Shown here in pieces: positions 1 through 7,702 of a stretch of DNA of 38,296 nt; positions within the stretch are counted from its first letter, which is position 1, and each line of letters opens with the position of its first letter. The stretch is from Cytophagales bacterium. Lineage in GTDB: Bacteria > Bacteroidota > Bacteroidia > Cytophagales > Thermoflexibacteraceae. The notes below the pieces were generated by a model. It was given only the letters and a program-made list of their open reading frames with translations. It was not told the origin of the DNA and ran no database searches. A program made the translations under genes and the position numbers. The stretch spans positions 1 to 38,296 of the forward strand of contig JAAFJS010000027.1 in NCBI GenBank assembly GCA_013298985.1, written 5' to 3'.

Positions 1-372
1 GTACAGATTAATGGCGTGGTAGCGGTCGGTCCCACGATTGGGCTGGTAGTGCCTTATTATATCGAATATCGCTTTGCCAATAGGGTACAGCGCACCGAAA
101 AATACGACCCAAGGGAACACCCTTTTTTTGAAAATGTGGTAGGTACACCAGGGCTTTTTACAGGTATTGGCGAGAGCAGTGTGGCACTTGGCGGCACAGT
201 GAAGGCAGGATTACAGTTCGAGTTTGGCAGTTTCAAAAACAACGTTACGGGCTTTGAGCTGGGTGTAACTGCCGATTTCCTGACGCAAAAGGTAAATATT
301 ATGCCGTTGGCAGATAATAGGGCTAACTTTGTTTCGGCTTATATCATTTTGTTTTATGGCGCAAGAAAGTAA
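1..372 (+). CDS. 3' part of an outer-membrane beta-barrel-type protein (partial)
   Basis: The frame is open from the first base of the window, so this is the C-terminal 123 codons of a gene that begins upstream; the GTG at 16 is only an internal Val. Visible features are alternating hydrophobic and polar stretches rich in Gly, Tyr and Phe (for example VAVGPTIGLVVPYYIEYRF near the start) and an end FVSAYIILFYGARK, which resembles a terminal membrane strand. The sequence recalls a conserved Bacteroidota family of predicted outer-membrane barrel proteins with no assigned function. It has no co-directional neighbour within 360 bp. The family assignment is from memory of similar sequences; no enzymatic motif is visible. 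Confidence 0.6.
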   Translation, partial: VQINGVVAVGPTIGLVVPYYIEYRFANRVQRTEKYDPREHPFFENVVGTPGLFTGIGESSVALGGTVKAGLQFEFGSFKNNVTGFELGVTADFLTQKVNIMPLADNRANFVSAYIILFYGARK

Positions 373-735
373 GAACTCAAGCCACTGCACCGCCCACCAA
401 CTTCCTATTTCCGTAAATTTTACAATGCAATTTGGAATAAGACAATTTAATTCGTTATTTAAGTAATATATAAAATTAGTTAAATAGTATAATTTTTTAT
501 ATAAAATGTTGATTATTAAGTATTTGTGTGATTTGTTACTTCCATTAATTCATAATTCATAACTCATAATTCATAACTTATAACTCATAACTTATAATTC
601 ATAACTTATAACTCATAATTCATAACTCATAATTCATAACTCATAACTCATAACTCATAATTCATAACTCATAACTCATAACTCATAACTCATAATTCAT
701 AACTTATAATTCATAACTACTTATCATTCAATCTA
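373..735. other. Intergenic region filled mainly by a heptanucleotide array
   Basis: This 363 bp gap holds an AT-rich stretch (about 420-546) with no recognisable promoter of the TAnnTTTG type and then the heptad array at 547-714. Every frame is closed by the frequent TAA, so it is not coding. Confidence 0.8.
547..714. repeat. 24-copy heptanucleotide tandem array, consensus AAYTYAT
   Basis: Reading in sevens from 547 gives 24 consecutive units with no indel. Every unit is AATTCAT, AACTCAT or AACTTAT, so variation is confined to the third and fifth positions, always C/T. The array ends at 714 with a degenerate unit AACTACT, and the ATG of the next gene is at 736. Shorter copies of the same heptad occur at 3883-3903 and, inverted, at 28491-28546. 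Confidence 0.95.
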
Positions 736-1653
736 ATGCTTGATTCTTTGAAAAATTTTTTGAAAAAATATTTTTTGACCAAAGCCGAATTTCAGAAAGA
801 AATCAATAAGGTACAAAACGAAATTCAGGCAAATCGCTTTTTGTTGGGGCAAGTCAAAACCATGCAAAATAAAAATATTACCTCCATCAAAGAAGCTGAA
901 TTTCAGGTATTTTCGCAGTTTGGTGATGATGGCATCATTCAGTTTTTGCTTCAAAACATCAAGATTGAAAACGAGGTATTTATAGAGTTTGGCGTAGAAA
1001 AATATACAGAAGCTAACACACGTTTTTTGTTGATGAACAATAACTGGCGTGGGCTAATCATAGATGGAAGCCAAGAAAATATTGATTTTATTCATCAAGA
1101 CAGTATTCATTGGCGGTATGGCTTGACGGCAGTTTGCTCGTTTATCACCACCGAAAATATCAATGATTTGTTTATCAAAAATGGATTTATAGGTGAAATT
1201 GGGCTTTTGAGCATCGATATTGATGGAAATGACTACTGGGTTTGGGAAAAAATCAATACCGTAAATCCTATTATTGTGGTGGTCGAGTACAATAGTGTAT
1301 TTGGTTTATTGCCTGTTACTGTTCCGTATCAAGCTGATTTTGTGCGAACTAAGGCGCATTTTTCTAATTTGTTTTGGGGAACTTCGCTGGGCGCGCTCTG
1401 CCACTTGGCAGCGCAAAAAGGTTATGATTTTGTAGGAACAAATAGCGCAGGCAACAACGCTTACTTTGTGAGAAAGGATAAAATGGGCGCAATTCGCCCC
1501 TTGACTCTCGCCGAAGGTTTTACAGATTCCAAATTCAGAGAGTCCAGAAATGAAAAAGGCGAGCTTACTTTTTTGCATGGACAAGAACGCCTACAAGCCA
1601 TCAAAAATTGCGAGGTTTTTGATGTAATACAGAAGAAAATAGTGAAGATTTAG
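736..1653 (+). CDS. FkbM-like SAM-dependent methyltransferase-type protein
   Basis: A 305-residue protein. Residues 1-45 are charged and probably helical. A Rossmann-like core follows: FIEFGV near residue 85 fits the glycine-containing SAM-binding loop, GLIIDGSQEN near 110 fits the acidic end of strand 2, and LLSIDIDGNDYWVWE near 157-171 is the Asp-rich motif seen in FkbM-type proteins found in glycan-modification islands. The reaction would be methyl transfer to a sugar or another small acceptor, but the substrate cannot be read from sequence. There is no signal peptide, so it is cytoplasmic. The ATG lies 22 bp after the heptad array, which therefore occupies its leader or promoter region. 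It is not clearly in an operon; the next gene starts 125 bp downstream. Confidence 0.6.
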   Translation: MLDSLKNFLKKYFLTKAEFQKEINKVQNEIQANRFLLGQVKTMQNKNITSIKEAEFQVFSQFGDDGIIQFLLQNIKIENEVFIEFGVEKYTEANTRFLLMNNNWRGLIIDGSQENIDFIHQDSIHWRYGLTAVCSFITTENINDLFIKNGFIGEIGLLSIDIDGNDYWVWEKINTVNPIIVVVEYNSVFGLLPVTVPYQADFVRTKAHFSNLFWGTSLGALCHLAAQKGYDFVGTNSAGNNAYFVRKDKMGAIRPLTLAEGFTDSKFRESRNEKGELTFLHGQERLQAIKNCEVFDVIQKKIVKI

Positions 1654-1778
1654 TTTGTTAGATAGCCATTAAAATTAAAATAAATCAAACGAAAAAGCGG
1701 AAAAATGCACCTATTTTGTCAAAGATTCGTTAATTTATTATCTATATTTTTTCAAATTCTTAATTCAATATAAAAACA

Positions 1779-2501
1779 ATGATAGACTACATTTTTGGTA
1801 AAATCAAGGAGAAGTTTGAAGATTTTGCAAACGAAATTAATCAGAACAAGCGCGCAAAAGCAGACAAAATCGTTCAAAATAACGTGCTTTGGACGGTGGG
1901 CGCGGGCTTTATTCCTATTCCGATTGTCGATATGGTGGCGGTTACTGCTATCCAAATCGATATGATAAAGAAGATTTCAGAACTTTATGAAGTCAATTTT
2001 TCGGAGGCAAACTTAAAGTCTTGGATTTCAACACTTTCTGGAAGTGTAATTTCTCGATTTGGTGCAGATGCCATCAAATTTATTCCAGGTATTGGCTCAG
2101 TAATTGGCGGTATCAGCGTGGCTGTCCTTTCGGGTGCATCTACGTATGCGGTAGGGCAGGTTTTTATAGAGCATTTTGAAACTGGTGGAGATTTTTCTAA
2201 TTTTCAGGTAGAAGGTTTTGTAGATTTCTATAAAAAGCAGTTTGAAAGAGGCAAGGCTTACGTAGAGGATTTGCAAGGCGGCAAAAAAGACAAGGCGGAA
2301 GAAGTGCCTTTCGAGGAAGTCAAAGATGAAGCGCAGCCAAGCAAGGCAAATACTAACACAGCGAGTAGCGCAAATGCTTCCAGCGCAACAACGAACGACG
2401 AAATAGTGAAACGTTTGAAAGAACTTTCTGAACTTCGCCAGCAGGGGATTATTACCGAAGACGAGTTTAAAATGCTCAAAGACAAGCTGATAAAGGGATA
2501 A
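1779..2501 (+). CDS. DUF697 (YcjF-like) protein with C-terminal SHOCT domain
   Basis: A 240-residue protein in three parts. Residues 1-35 are charged and amphipathic. Residues 36-130 hold hydrophobic Gly/Pro-rich segments (TVGAGFIPIPIVDMVAV and FIPGIGSVIGGISVAVLSG) typical of the DUF697 family, which is linked to membranes and often found with GTPase-like proteins. After a low-complexity Ser/Ala/Thr linker (about 175-205), residues 207-239 form a SHOCT motif (EIVKRLKELSELRQQGIITE followed by DEFKMLKDKLI), a short helical module known from the ends of many otherwise unrelated proteins and thought to mediate oligomerisation. No signal peptide. Function unknown; probably peripheral or integral inner-membrane. 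No partner GTPase is adjacent. Confidence 0.8.
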   Translation: MIDYIFGKIKEKFEDFANEINQNKRAKADKIVQNNVLWTVGAGFIPIPIVDMVAVTAIQIDMIKKISELYEVNFSEANLKSWISTLSGSVISRFGADAIKFIPGIGSVIGGISVAVLSGASTYAVGQVFIEHFETGGDFSNFQVEGFVDFYKKQFERGKAYVEDLQGGKKDKAEEVPFEEVKDEAQPSKANTNTASSANASSATTNDEIVKRLKELSELRQQGIITEDEFKMLKDKLIKG

Positions 2502-2880
2502 TGATTTATAAGTTCGTTTAGAAAGTCCCAATGTTTATTGATGTTCAAAAGTTCCCACCGTTTTAACAGTTAAGATGGTGAGTTCTTATTAGACATATTG
2601 CAGATTAAAAACGCTGTTATGTGTTTTATGTTGGGGGTTCGTCGCTACGATAGCAAATATTTGATATTCAATGTTTTAAGTATTTAGTCCCGTAGGGACA
2701 TACGTTTTGTAGCGATTAGATGATATTTTTTATCAAAGTCCCGTTAGGGACGACACATTTTAGTTACGTCCCTAACGGGACTTTAATGATTGCTTTCTTT
2801 ATTTTCTACAAAGCGGTCGTCCCTATTGGGACTAAGTAAATGAAAAACTATTGTTTTTTTGAATTATTTATTTCTCTAAA
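2502..2880. other. Palindrome-rich intergenic region
   Basis: The 379 bp gap between two co-directional genes contains no open frame of note. From about 2680 to 2839 it is dominated by four short palindromes set symmetrically (described in the separate entry). The stretch 2502-2640 shows no feature I can name. Confidence 0.8.
2680..2839. repeat. Nested palindromic element A (four hairpins, REPIN-like)
   Basis: Four short palindromes occur: 2687-2699 (stem GTCCC/GGGAC, loop GTA), 2738-2751 (same stem, loop GTTA), 2768-2781 (same stem, loop TAAC) and 2819-2832 (same stem, loop TATT). Their centres lie at about 2693, 2744.5, 2774.5 and 2825.5, symmetric around 2759. The middle two with flanks form an 18 bp inverted repeat (2735-2752 with 2767-2784). 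Between the outer and inner hairpins, TTTGTAG (2706-2712) and CTACAAA (2806-2812) are inverted around the same centre. The whole block is thus a long imperfect inverted repeat. Its architecture matches the element at 28662-28902. Confidence 0.85.
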
Positions 2881-3783
2881 ATGAAAATAACATTTTATTT
2901 CTTTTTTTTTCTTTGTCTTTTTTGTTTTCAGCGTGTTCATGCTCAGGAACTGCGTTGCAACGTGATTATCAATGACCAACAAGTGCGAACGCAAGAACGT
3001 CAGATAATTACGGGTATGCGCGATGCAATTTCGCAGTTTATGAACACCACAGAATGGACGCGCGACAAGTATCAGGATTTGGAAAGAATCAAATGTAATA
3101 TTTTTATTACGCTGAGTGGTGATTCCGAAGTCGCGCAAGGGCGATACAGTGCCACAGTACAGATTCAGTCCAGCAGACCTACTTTTGGCTCGGACTACGA
3201 GTCGCCTCTGCTCACCTTTTTTGATAGAAATTTTGCTTTTGAGTACCAACCCTCTCAGCCACTGATTTTTGCAGAAAATGTAGTTACAACTAACTTGACG
3301 GCTACGCTTGCTTATTATGCCTACGTCATCATTGCCTTAGACCAAGACAGCTTTGCCAATCAGGGTGGAAATCCCATTTTGCCCAGAATATTGAACATCT
3401 TAAATAACTCACAACAAGCAAATTACGCAGGCTGGAACTCAGGCGATACGCGCAACCGCTACTGGCTTTCCGAAAATCTAAATAATCCTCAATTTTTGCC
3501 TTATCGCGAAGGACTTTACCAATATCACCGCTTGGCGATGGACGTTTTTAACAAAAATCCAGAAGAAGCAAGAACGAAAATAATTGATGTACTACAAAAG
3601 CTAAAACAAGTCAATCAGGTGCGTCCTGCTTCTATCACCATCAATGCTTTTTTTGACTCCAAAGCTGATGAATTGGTGAGCATTTTTTCCGAAGGAAACC
3701 CCGCTACCATCAAGCAAGCCGTTGATTTACTGGTAGCTATCGACCCCACCAACTCAACCAAATACAGGGCTTTGGTAAAGTAG
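2881..3783 (+). CDS. porD: DUF4835 / PorD-type type IX secretion accessory protein
   Basis: A 300-residue secreted protein with an N-terminal signal peptide (KITFYFFFFLCLFCFQ then HAQ, cleavage near residue 21). The mature start ELRCNVIINDQQVRTQERQI, the segment QFMNTTEWTRDKYQDLERIK, the IQSSRPTFGSDYESPLLTF block near 100-118 and the closing INAFFDSKADELVSIFSEG follow the DUF4835 family across its full length. In Bacteroidota annotation this family is named PorD and linked to type IX secretion; its biochemical role is not established, so the gene name rests on family membership only. The start ATG follows an A-rich stretch with no Shine-Dalgarno, as usual in this phylum. The family is often near coaBC and recN, which are absent here. 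A T9SS cargo protein is encoded at 11799-13283. Confidence 0.8.
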   Translation: MKITFYFFFFLCLFCFQRVHAQELRCNVIINDQQVRTQERQIITGMRDAISQFMNTTEWTRDKYQDLERIKCNIFITLSGDSEVAQGRYSATVQIQSSRPTFGSDYESPLLTFFDRNFAFEYQPSQPLIFAENVVTTNLTATLAYYAYVIIALDQDSFANQGGNPILPRILNILNNSQQANYAGWNSGDTRNRYWLSENLNNPQFLPYREGLYQYHRLAMDVFNKNPEEARTKIIDVLQKLKQVNQVRPASITINAFFDSKADELVSIFSEGNPATIKQAVDLLVAIDPTNSTKYRALVK

Positions 3784-3882
3784 TAAAGTTAAAACTCAAA
3801 TTTATTAAGTAGATGCACAAAATTAGTTTACGTTATAATTATTGCATAATACATTGATTATTAATGAGTTGTATTAAATCAT

Positions 3883-3903
3883 AATTCATAACTCATAATT
3901 ACT
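3883..3903. repeat. Short copy of the AAYTYAT heptad
   Basis: Three consecutive units (AATTCAT, AACTCAT, AATTACT) repeat the array at 547-714, including the degenerate closing unit, and are followed by TATT as the first array is followed by TAT. They sit just beyond the 3' end of the minus-strand gene that stops at 3906. Confidence 0.7.
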
Positions 3904-3905
3904 TA

Positions 3906-5246
3906 TTAATAATCATCATTCAAGGCAAATATTGGTTTCCTCAAAAACCACTTTCCACGCGTAAAGTCAGGAAAAAGCTGTGGCGCGCCTCCCTGCGCTA
4001 TTGATTGCTCCGAGAGGTGGCTAATCACACTCCATGCCGCCGCGTCATAGGCATCTAAGGGCGTAGGAATTTTGCGCTTTGCTGCCTCTATAAAAGCGTT
4101 CAGCACAAAAAAGTCCATGCCGCCATGCCCAGAGCCTTCTGCCTTTTCTTGGTATTTTTTCCAAAGTGGGTGGTCATATTCTTTGATATACTTGGCAGAT
4201 TCCTCCCATCGATGCGGCTGGCTTTTGCCTTCCACATAAATCGTATTGCCATCATTCATCCACAGCCCTTTTGTGCCTTGTACCCTGAACCCCAGTGAGT
4301 AAGGGCGAGGTAGATTCGTATCATGTGTAATTAAAATAGTTTCGCCGTTAAACGTTGTTACTAAGGTACTTACCACATCTCCAAGTTTAAACTCAACCTT
4401 GGCGTTTGGGTGGCTTTCACCTCCTTTTTGGACAATGTAGTTGTGCAGTCCACGCGCTTTGGTAGCTGTAGAAACCAAGGATACAAAACGGTTTCCTCTG
4501 TTGATATTCAGGTAATTAGCGATAGGACCAATACCATGCGTGGGGTACAAATCTCCATTTCTGAAAACGGAATGAGCAGTGCGCCACTTTGCTTCATGTA
4601 CGCCCTTTTCTCCAAATTCAGCATTTGGCTCAAATTTGACCTCTCTCAAATCGTGCTGATAGCCACATTGACAGTGAATTAGCTCGCCAAACATTCCTTG
4701 TCGCGCCATATTCAGAACCGCCATGATGTCCCTGCGATAACATACATTTTCCAATATCATACAGGGGATTCCCGTTGATTCTGAGGTATTTACCAAGTCC
4801 CAACATTCTTCAATCGTATTGGCGGCAGAAACTTCTACACCCGCATATTTTCCTGCTTTCATTGCCGCGACCGCCATTGGCGTATGCCATTCCCAAGGAG
4901 TGGAAATAATAACTGCATCTAAGTCATTGCGTTCCAACATTTTAAGATATGCAAATTCGCCTTGCGTATAAGATTCGGGCTTTTTCATGCCTTTTTTGAC
5001 AATCATATCCTCGGCTATCTTGATGCGGTCTGGGTCAATGTCGCAAATGGCAGGCACGACCACATCATCGCGATAAAGTGCATTTTCTAAGTGGTTTGTC
5101 CCGCGTAGCCCTACGCCTATGAAGCCCAAACGCACTTTTGTATCCGCAAAAGACTGATGGTCATCTGTCCCAGCAAAAGCCTGTGGCACAGCAGAAATTC
5201 CCAAGCCTACGGCGGCATTGGTTTTGAGGAAATCGCGTCGTTTCAT
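3906..5246 (-). CDS. GH109-type Gfo/Idh/MocA oxidoreductase (putative alpha-N-acetylgalactosaminidase), Tat-exported
   Basis: I start at the second ATG (5246), which begins MKRRDFLKTNAAVGLGIS, a twin-arginine signal; the upstream ATG at 5270 would add eight residues before it. This gives 446 residues. A Rossmann NAD-binding fold follows (VRLGFIGVGLRGTNHL, then VVPAICDIDPDRIK). Further conserved blocks are AVIISTPWEWHTPMAVAAM, GVEVSAANTIEECWDLV, ENVCYRRDIMAVLNM and CQCGYQHDLREV, which together mark glycoside hydrolase family 109, enzymes that remove terminal alpha-N-acetylgalactosamine by an NAD-dependent oxidation-elimination mechanism. Tat export of a cofactor-loaded enzyme to the periplasm fits. 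Actual substrate is inferred from the family; related Gfo/Idh/MocA proteins have other sugar specificities. Monocistronic by position. Confidence 0.85.
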   Translation of the reverse strand: MKRRDFLKTNAAVGLGISAVPQAFAGTDDHQSFADTKVRLGFIGVGLRGTNHLENALYRDDVVVPAICDIDPDRIKIAEDMIVKKGMKKPESYTQGEFAYLKMLERNDLDAVIISTPWEWHTPMAVAAMKAGKYAGVEVSAANTIEECWDLVNTSESTGIPCMILENVCYRRDIMAVLNMARQGMFGELIHCQCGYQHDLREVKFEPNAEFGEKGVHEAKWRTAHSVFRNGDLYPTHGIGPIANYLNINRGNRFVSLVSTATKARGLHNYIVQKGGESHPNAKVEFKLGDVVSTLVTTFNGETILITHDTNLPRPYSLGFRVQGTKGLWMNDGNTIYVEGKSQPHRWEESAKYIKEYDHPLWKKYQEKAEGSGHGGMDFFVLNAFIEAAKRKIPTPLDAYDAAAWSVISHLSEQSIAQGGAPQLFPDFTRGKWFLRKPIFALNDDY

Positions 5247-5390
5247 TTTTTTTATGGTTTGAATAAACAATCATTACAGTTTTTAAAATTATAAAAAGAA
5301 AACGCAATATCCATTATTTTTGGTCGATTAAAACTGCCTATCTATCTAAAAGCCTGCATGAAAGTCTAAAAATAAAAGAATAAATTTTTA

Positions 5391-5398
5391 AATTTGAG
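5391..5398 (+). promoter_or_regulatory. Candidate -7 element TAAATTTG upstream of the histidine kinase
   Basis: The octamer matches the Bacteroidota sigma-A -7 pattern TAnnTTTG and lies 38 bp before the chosen ATG. No TTTG is found at the expected -33 distance, so support is weak. Confidence 0.35.
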
Positions 5399-5436
5399 TA
5401 TCTATTAAAACATAAAAGCCTTTGACCCCACTTCGT

Positions 5437-6477
5437 ATGCAAACCTTTATTCAGCGTCATAGAGTCTTATTGATACATTTTTCCTTTTGGTGTTTGTATT
5501 TTTCGTTTTTCTTTTATCAGATTAGCTCTCCGCGTCGTGGCGAAGAAGTTGATTTGACGAAAGCATTTTTTAATGCCGTCTTGCACGTGGTCAATACCAT
5601 GATAATTGCGTATTTAAACTATTTTTATTTTTTGCCTCGTTTTTTGGCGCATAAAAAGCTAAGTAAATACCTATTGGAATTTGGCGGGATATTTATTTTA
5701 TTTGTCATTGTTCATGTAAACCTCAAACGCTTTCAGATTGACGGATACACCTACTCGCAGGAGGGGCATTATTTTTACAGCCAGCGTTTTTTTATCCAGC
5801 ATACGTTTAATGCTTTTTTTGTCGTTGGGTTTATCGCCATGCTCAAATTTGCCGAGAATTGGTTTGCACTCGAAGCCCGTAAAAAAGAGATTGAAAATGA
5901 GAAACTTACCTCAGAGTTGCGTTTTTTGAAAGCACAAATTAATCCTCATTTTTTGTTTAATACGCTGAATAATCTATATTCGCTTGCCTTCATGCAATCG
6001 CCCAATACTACCGAAGTGATTGCCAAACTTTCGCAGATGATGCGCTACATGATTTATGACTCCAATCACCCCAAAGTGCTGTTAAGCAAGGAGATAGAGT
6101 ATATGCAAAGCTATATTAGTTTAGAAAAACTGCGTCTGAACGAGCAAATCCCTATCGAGTTTGAGGTCATGGGAAATCCTGATACTGTGCAGATTGTACC
6201 CTTGATTCTGATTACTTTTCTGGAAAATGCCTTCAAACATGGCGTAGGGAACAATTTTGCGAAGGCGTGGGTCAAGGTAAGTATAGATGTTCAAGAAAAA
6301 AAATGCGTTTATCAGGTTATAAACAGCAAGTTACCTAATGGAAATAACCTCGAAAAGTCAGGCATTGGCTTACAAAACGTCCAAAGAAGGCTTGATTTGA
6401 GCTACCCACAAACCTACACGCTGAATGTAAAAAATGAAAAAGAATTTTATGCAGTGGAATTGGTGATTGTAATTTGA
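5437..6477 (+). CDS. LytS/YehU-type sensor histidine kinase without adjacent regulator
   Basis: I use the ATG at 5437 (346 residues); an in-frame TTG at 5422 would add five residues. Four hydrophobic segments span roughly residues 8-145 (for example VLLIHFSFWCLYFSFFFYQI and LLEFGGIFILFVIVHVNL), followed by a charged coiled linker (EARKKEIENEKLTSELRFLK). The kinase core has INPHFLFNTLNN with phospho-acceptor His171, YISLEKLRLNEQIPIEFEV, and the N-box FLENAFKHG with Asn264, then a GIGLQNVQRRLDL G-box. This is the His_kinase/HATPase pair of the LytS family. No extracellular sensor domain is visible beyond the membrane segments. The usual LytTR response regulator is not adjacent: a gene 5 bp away converges from the other strand. 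Confidence 0.9.
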   Translation: MQTFIQRHRVLLIHFSFWCLYFSFFFYQISSPRRGEEVDLTKAFFNAVLHVVNTMIIAYLNYFYFLPRFLAHKKLSKYLLEFGGIFILFVIVHVNLKRFQIDGYTYSQEGHYFYSQRFFIQHTFNAFFVVGFIAMLKFAENWFALEARKKEIENEKLTSELRFLKAQINPHFLFNTLNNLYSLAFMQSPNTTEVIAKLSQMMRYMIYDSNHPKVLLSKEIEYMQSYISLEKLRLNEQIPIEFEVMGNPDTVQIVPLILITFLENAFKHGVGNNFAKAWVKVSIDVQEKKCVYQVINSKLPNGNNLEKSGIGLQNVQRRLDLSYPQTYTLNVKNEKEFYAVELVIVI

Positions 6478-6482
6478 AACAA

Positions 6483-7589
6483 TTAATATTCTACCACATT
6501 CACATTAAACTCAATTTTTTGGCTGGGCGTGGCAATATCATTCGAGTAAACCATCACCTGTCCTACTTGCTTTCCTGCGACTTTATTTTGTTTGAACCTG
6601 ACCTTTATCACCCTGAACTGCCCTGCGGGAACAATCGCATTTTGCCAAGAAGCAAGGTCTTGTATTTCACAAGCGTCATCAGGGACTAATTTATCAATTT
6701 TTAACTCGACGCTTCCTTCATTATAAATCACAAACTCCGTAATAACCAGCATATCAGGATAGACATTGCCTAAGTTTTGGCGCACTTCACTCACGCGCAA
6801 AGTCGGTTTTCGCATCGAAGTCGTAGGTGAAATATAAGTTGGTACAGGCGCACCAGCGTCCTGCTCTCCCTGAATATCAATCGCCAAAATCATTCGAACA
6901 CTGTCTTTGTCTGCGGTAAACATAATGACTTCTTCTTGGAAAAATCCAACCGCGTTTTTCATAGCGGGGTTGTAGGTCAGTACGATGGCACCTGTTTTTC
7001 CTGCTGGAATGATGTGGGAAGAATCAAAATAGACGTTGATGTGTGGCGGCTTGATAACCCTGTCCGAAAAATAAATATCTTCTTGGGTGGGGTTATACAT
7101 CTCAAATTTGCGGGCAACAGTCGCTTGATTGGTAATACTGCCAAAGTTGAGATTTTTATAGCGAAACGATAATTTGCCGTTGCGATGTGTAAAAATATTA
7201 GCAGGATTTGTATTGGGGGAAATAAAACCTTTGAGTGTAAGTGTCTGACTGCGAGGGCTTCCATCAGAAGTAACTACAAAAGTTTTCTCAAATGCCCCTG
7301 CGCGATACGGCATATATGAAACAGTAATGGACGCTTTTTCATCAGGCTGGATTACTTGCTGAGGAAAAGAAACCGTAGCGCAAGAGCAATCAGGCATCAC
7401 TCCCAAAATGGTCAAAGCCCTGTCGCTGGTATTTTTAAAAACAAAAGAGTGCGTGATTGGTTTCTCATTTTTGGTAACATTGCCTATATTTTGGACAGGT
7501 GTTTCAAAAAGAACAGTGGTTTGTGCGCGTGCGGAAAGGCAGGTAAGTAAGATTAGAAAAGTACAATTTGCTATCAGATGACGTATCAT
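6483..7589 (-). CDS. Secreted protein with three DUF1573/ASH-like Ig repeats
   Basis: A 368-residue protein with a signal peptide (HLIANCTFLILLTCLSARAQ, cleavage near residue 22). Three repeats of an immunoglobulin-like fold of about 100 residues are visible, each beginning with a [F/L]xxxxxNxGN/S motif: ETPVQNIGNVTKNE near 29, LSFRYKNLNFGSITNQ near 140, and RVSEVRQNLGNVYPDML near 265. Each is followed by a (F/V)xxxNxxxxxLxI segment. The first carries the DUF1573 PDCSCATVSFP motif with two close Cys. Such proteins are periplasmic or surface-exposed in Bacteroidota, with no known catalytic role; the repeats suggest binding. The stop is 5 bp from the stop of the convergent histidine kinase, so the two terminators must overlap the genes. 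Confidence 0.85.
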   Translation of the reverse strand: MIRHLIANCTFLILLTCLSARAQTTVLFETPVQNIGNVTKNEKPITHSFVFKNTSDRALTILGVMPDCSCATVSFPQQVIQPDEKASITVSYMPYRAGAFEKTFVVTSDGSPRSQTLTLKGFISPNTNPANIFTHRNGKLSFRYKNLNFGSITNQATVARKFEMYNPTQEDIYFSDRVIKPPHINVYFDSSHIIPAGKTGAIVLTYNPAMKNAVGFFQEEVIMFTADKDSVRMILAIDIQGEQDAGAPVPTYISPTTSMRKPTLRVSEVRQNLGNVYPDMLVITEFVIYNEGSVELKIDKLVPDDACEIQDLASWQNAIVPAGQFRVIKVRFKQNKVAGKQVGQVMVYSNDIATPSQKIEFNVNVVEY

Positions 7590-7645
7590 TATTTCTATGA
7601 TTAGTTTTTTTGACTCAATACAATTACTTTAAAATTTTTAAAAGG

Positions 7646-7676
7646 CAAAAATAATGATAATCTCTTTAAGAAACAA
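7646..7676 (-). promoter_or_regulatory. Candidate promoter for the DUF1573 gene
   Basis: On the minus strand TATTTTTG (7646-7653) matches the -7 pattern TAnnTTTG, and TTG (7674-7676, within GTTG) lies 20 bp upstream of it. The -7 element is about 57 bp before the ATG at 7589. Pattern match only. Confidence 0.45.
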
Positions 7677-7702
7677 CCTTAAATGCAGAGAATATGAAAT
7701 GC

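Noticed and set aside
547-714. Coding repeat protein in the heptad array
   Set aside because: A 7 bp unit containing TAA or its complement closes all frames quickly on the plus strand, and no start signal precedes it.
1752-1955. Minus-strand frames overlapping 1752-2548
   Set aside because: They are shadows of the DUF697-SHOCT gene, whose domains are clear.
2687-2832. Regularly placed palindromes that might be a CRISPR array
   Set aside because: Spacings are symmetric (51, 30, 51), units are only 13-14 bp, spacers are not of equal length, and no cas gene is present.
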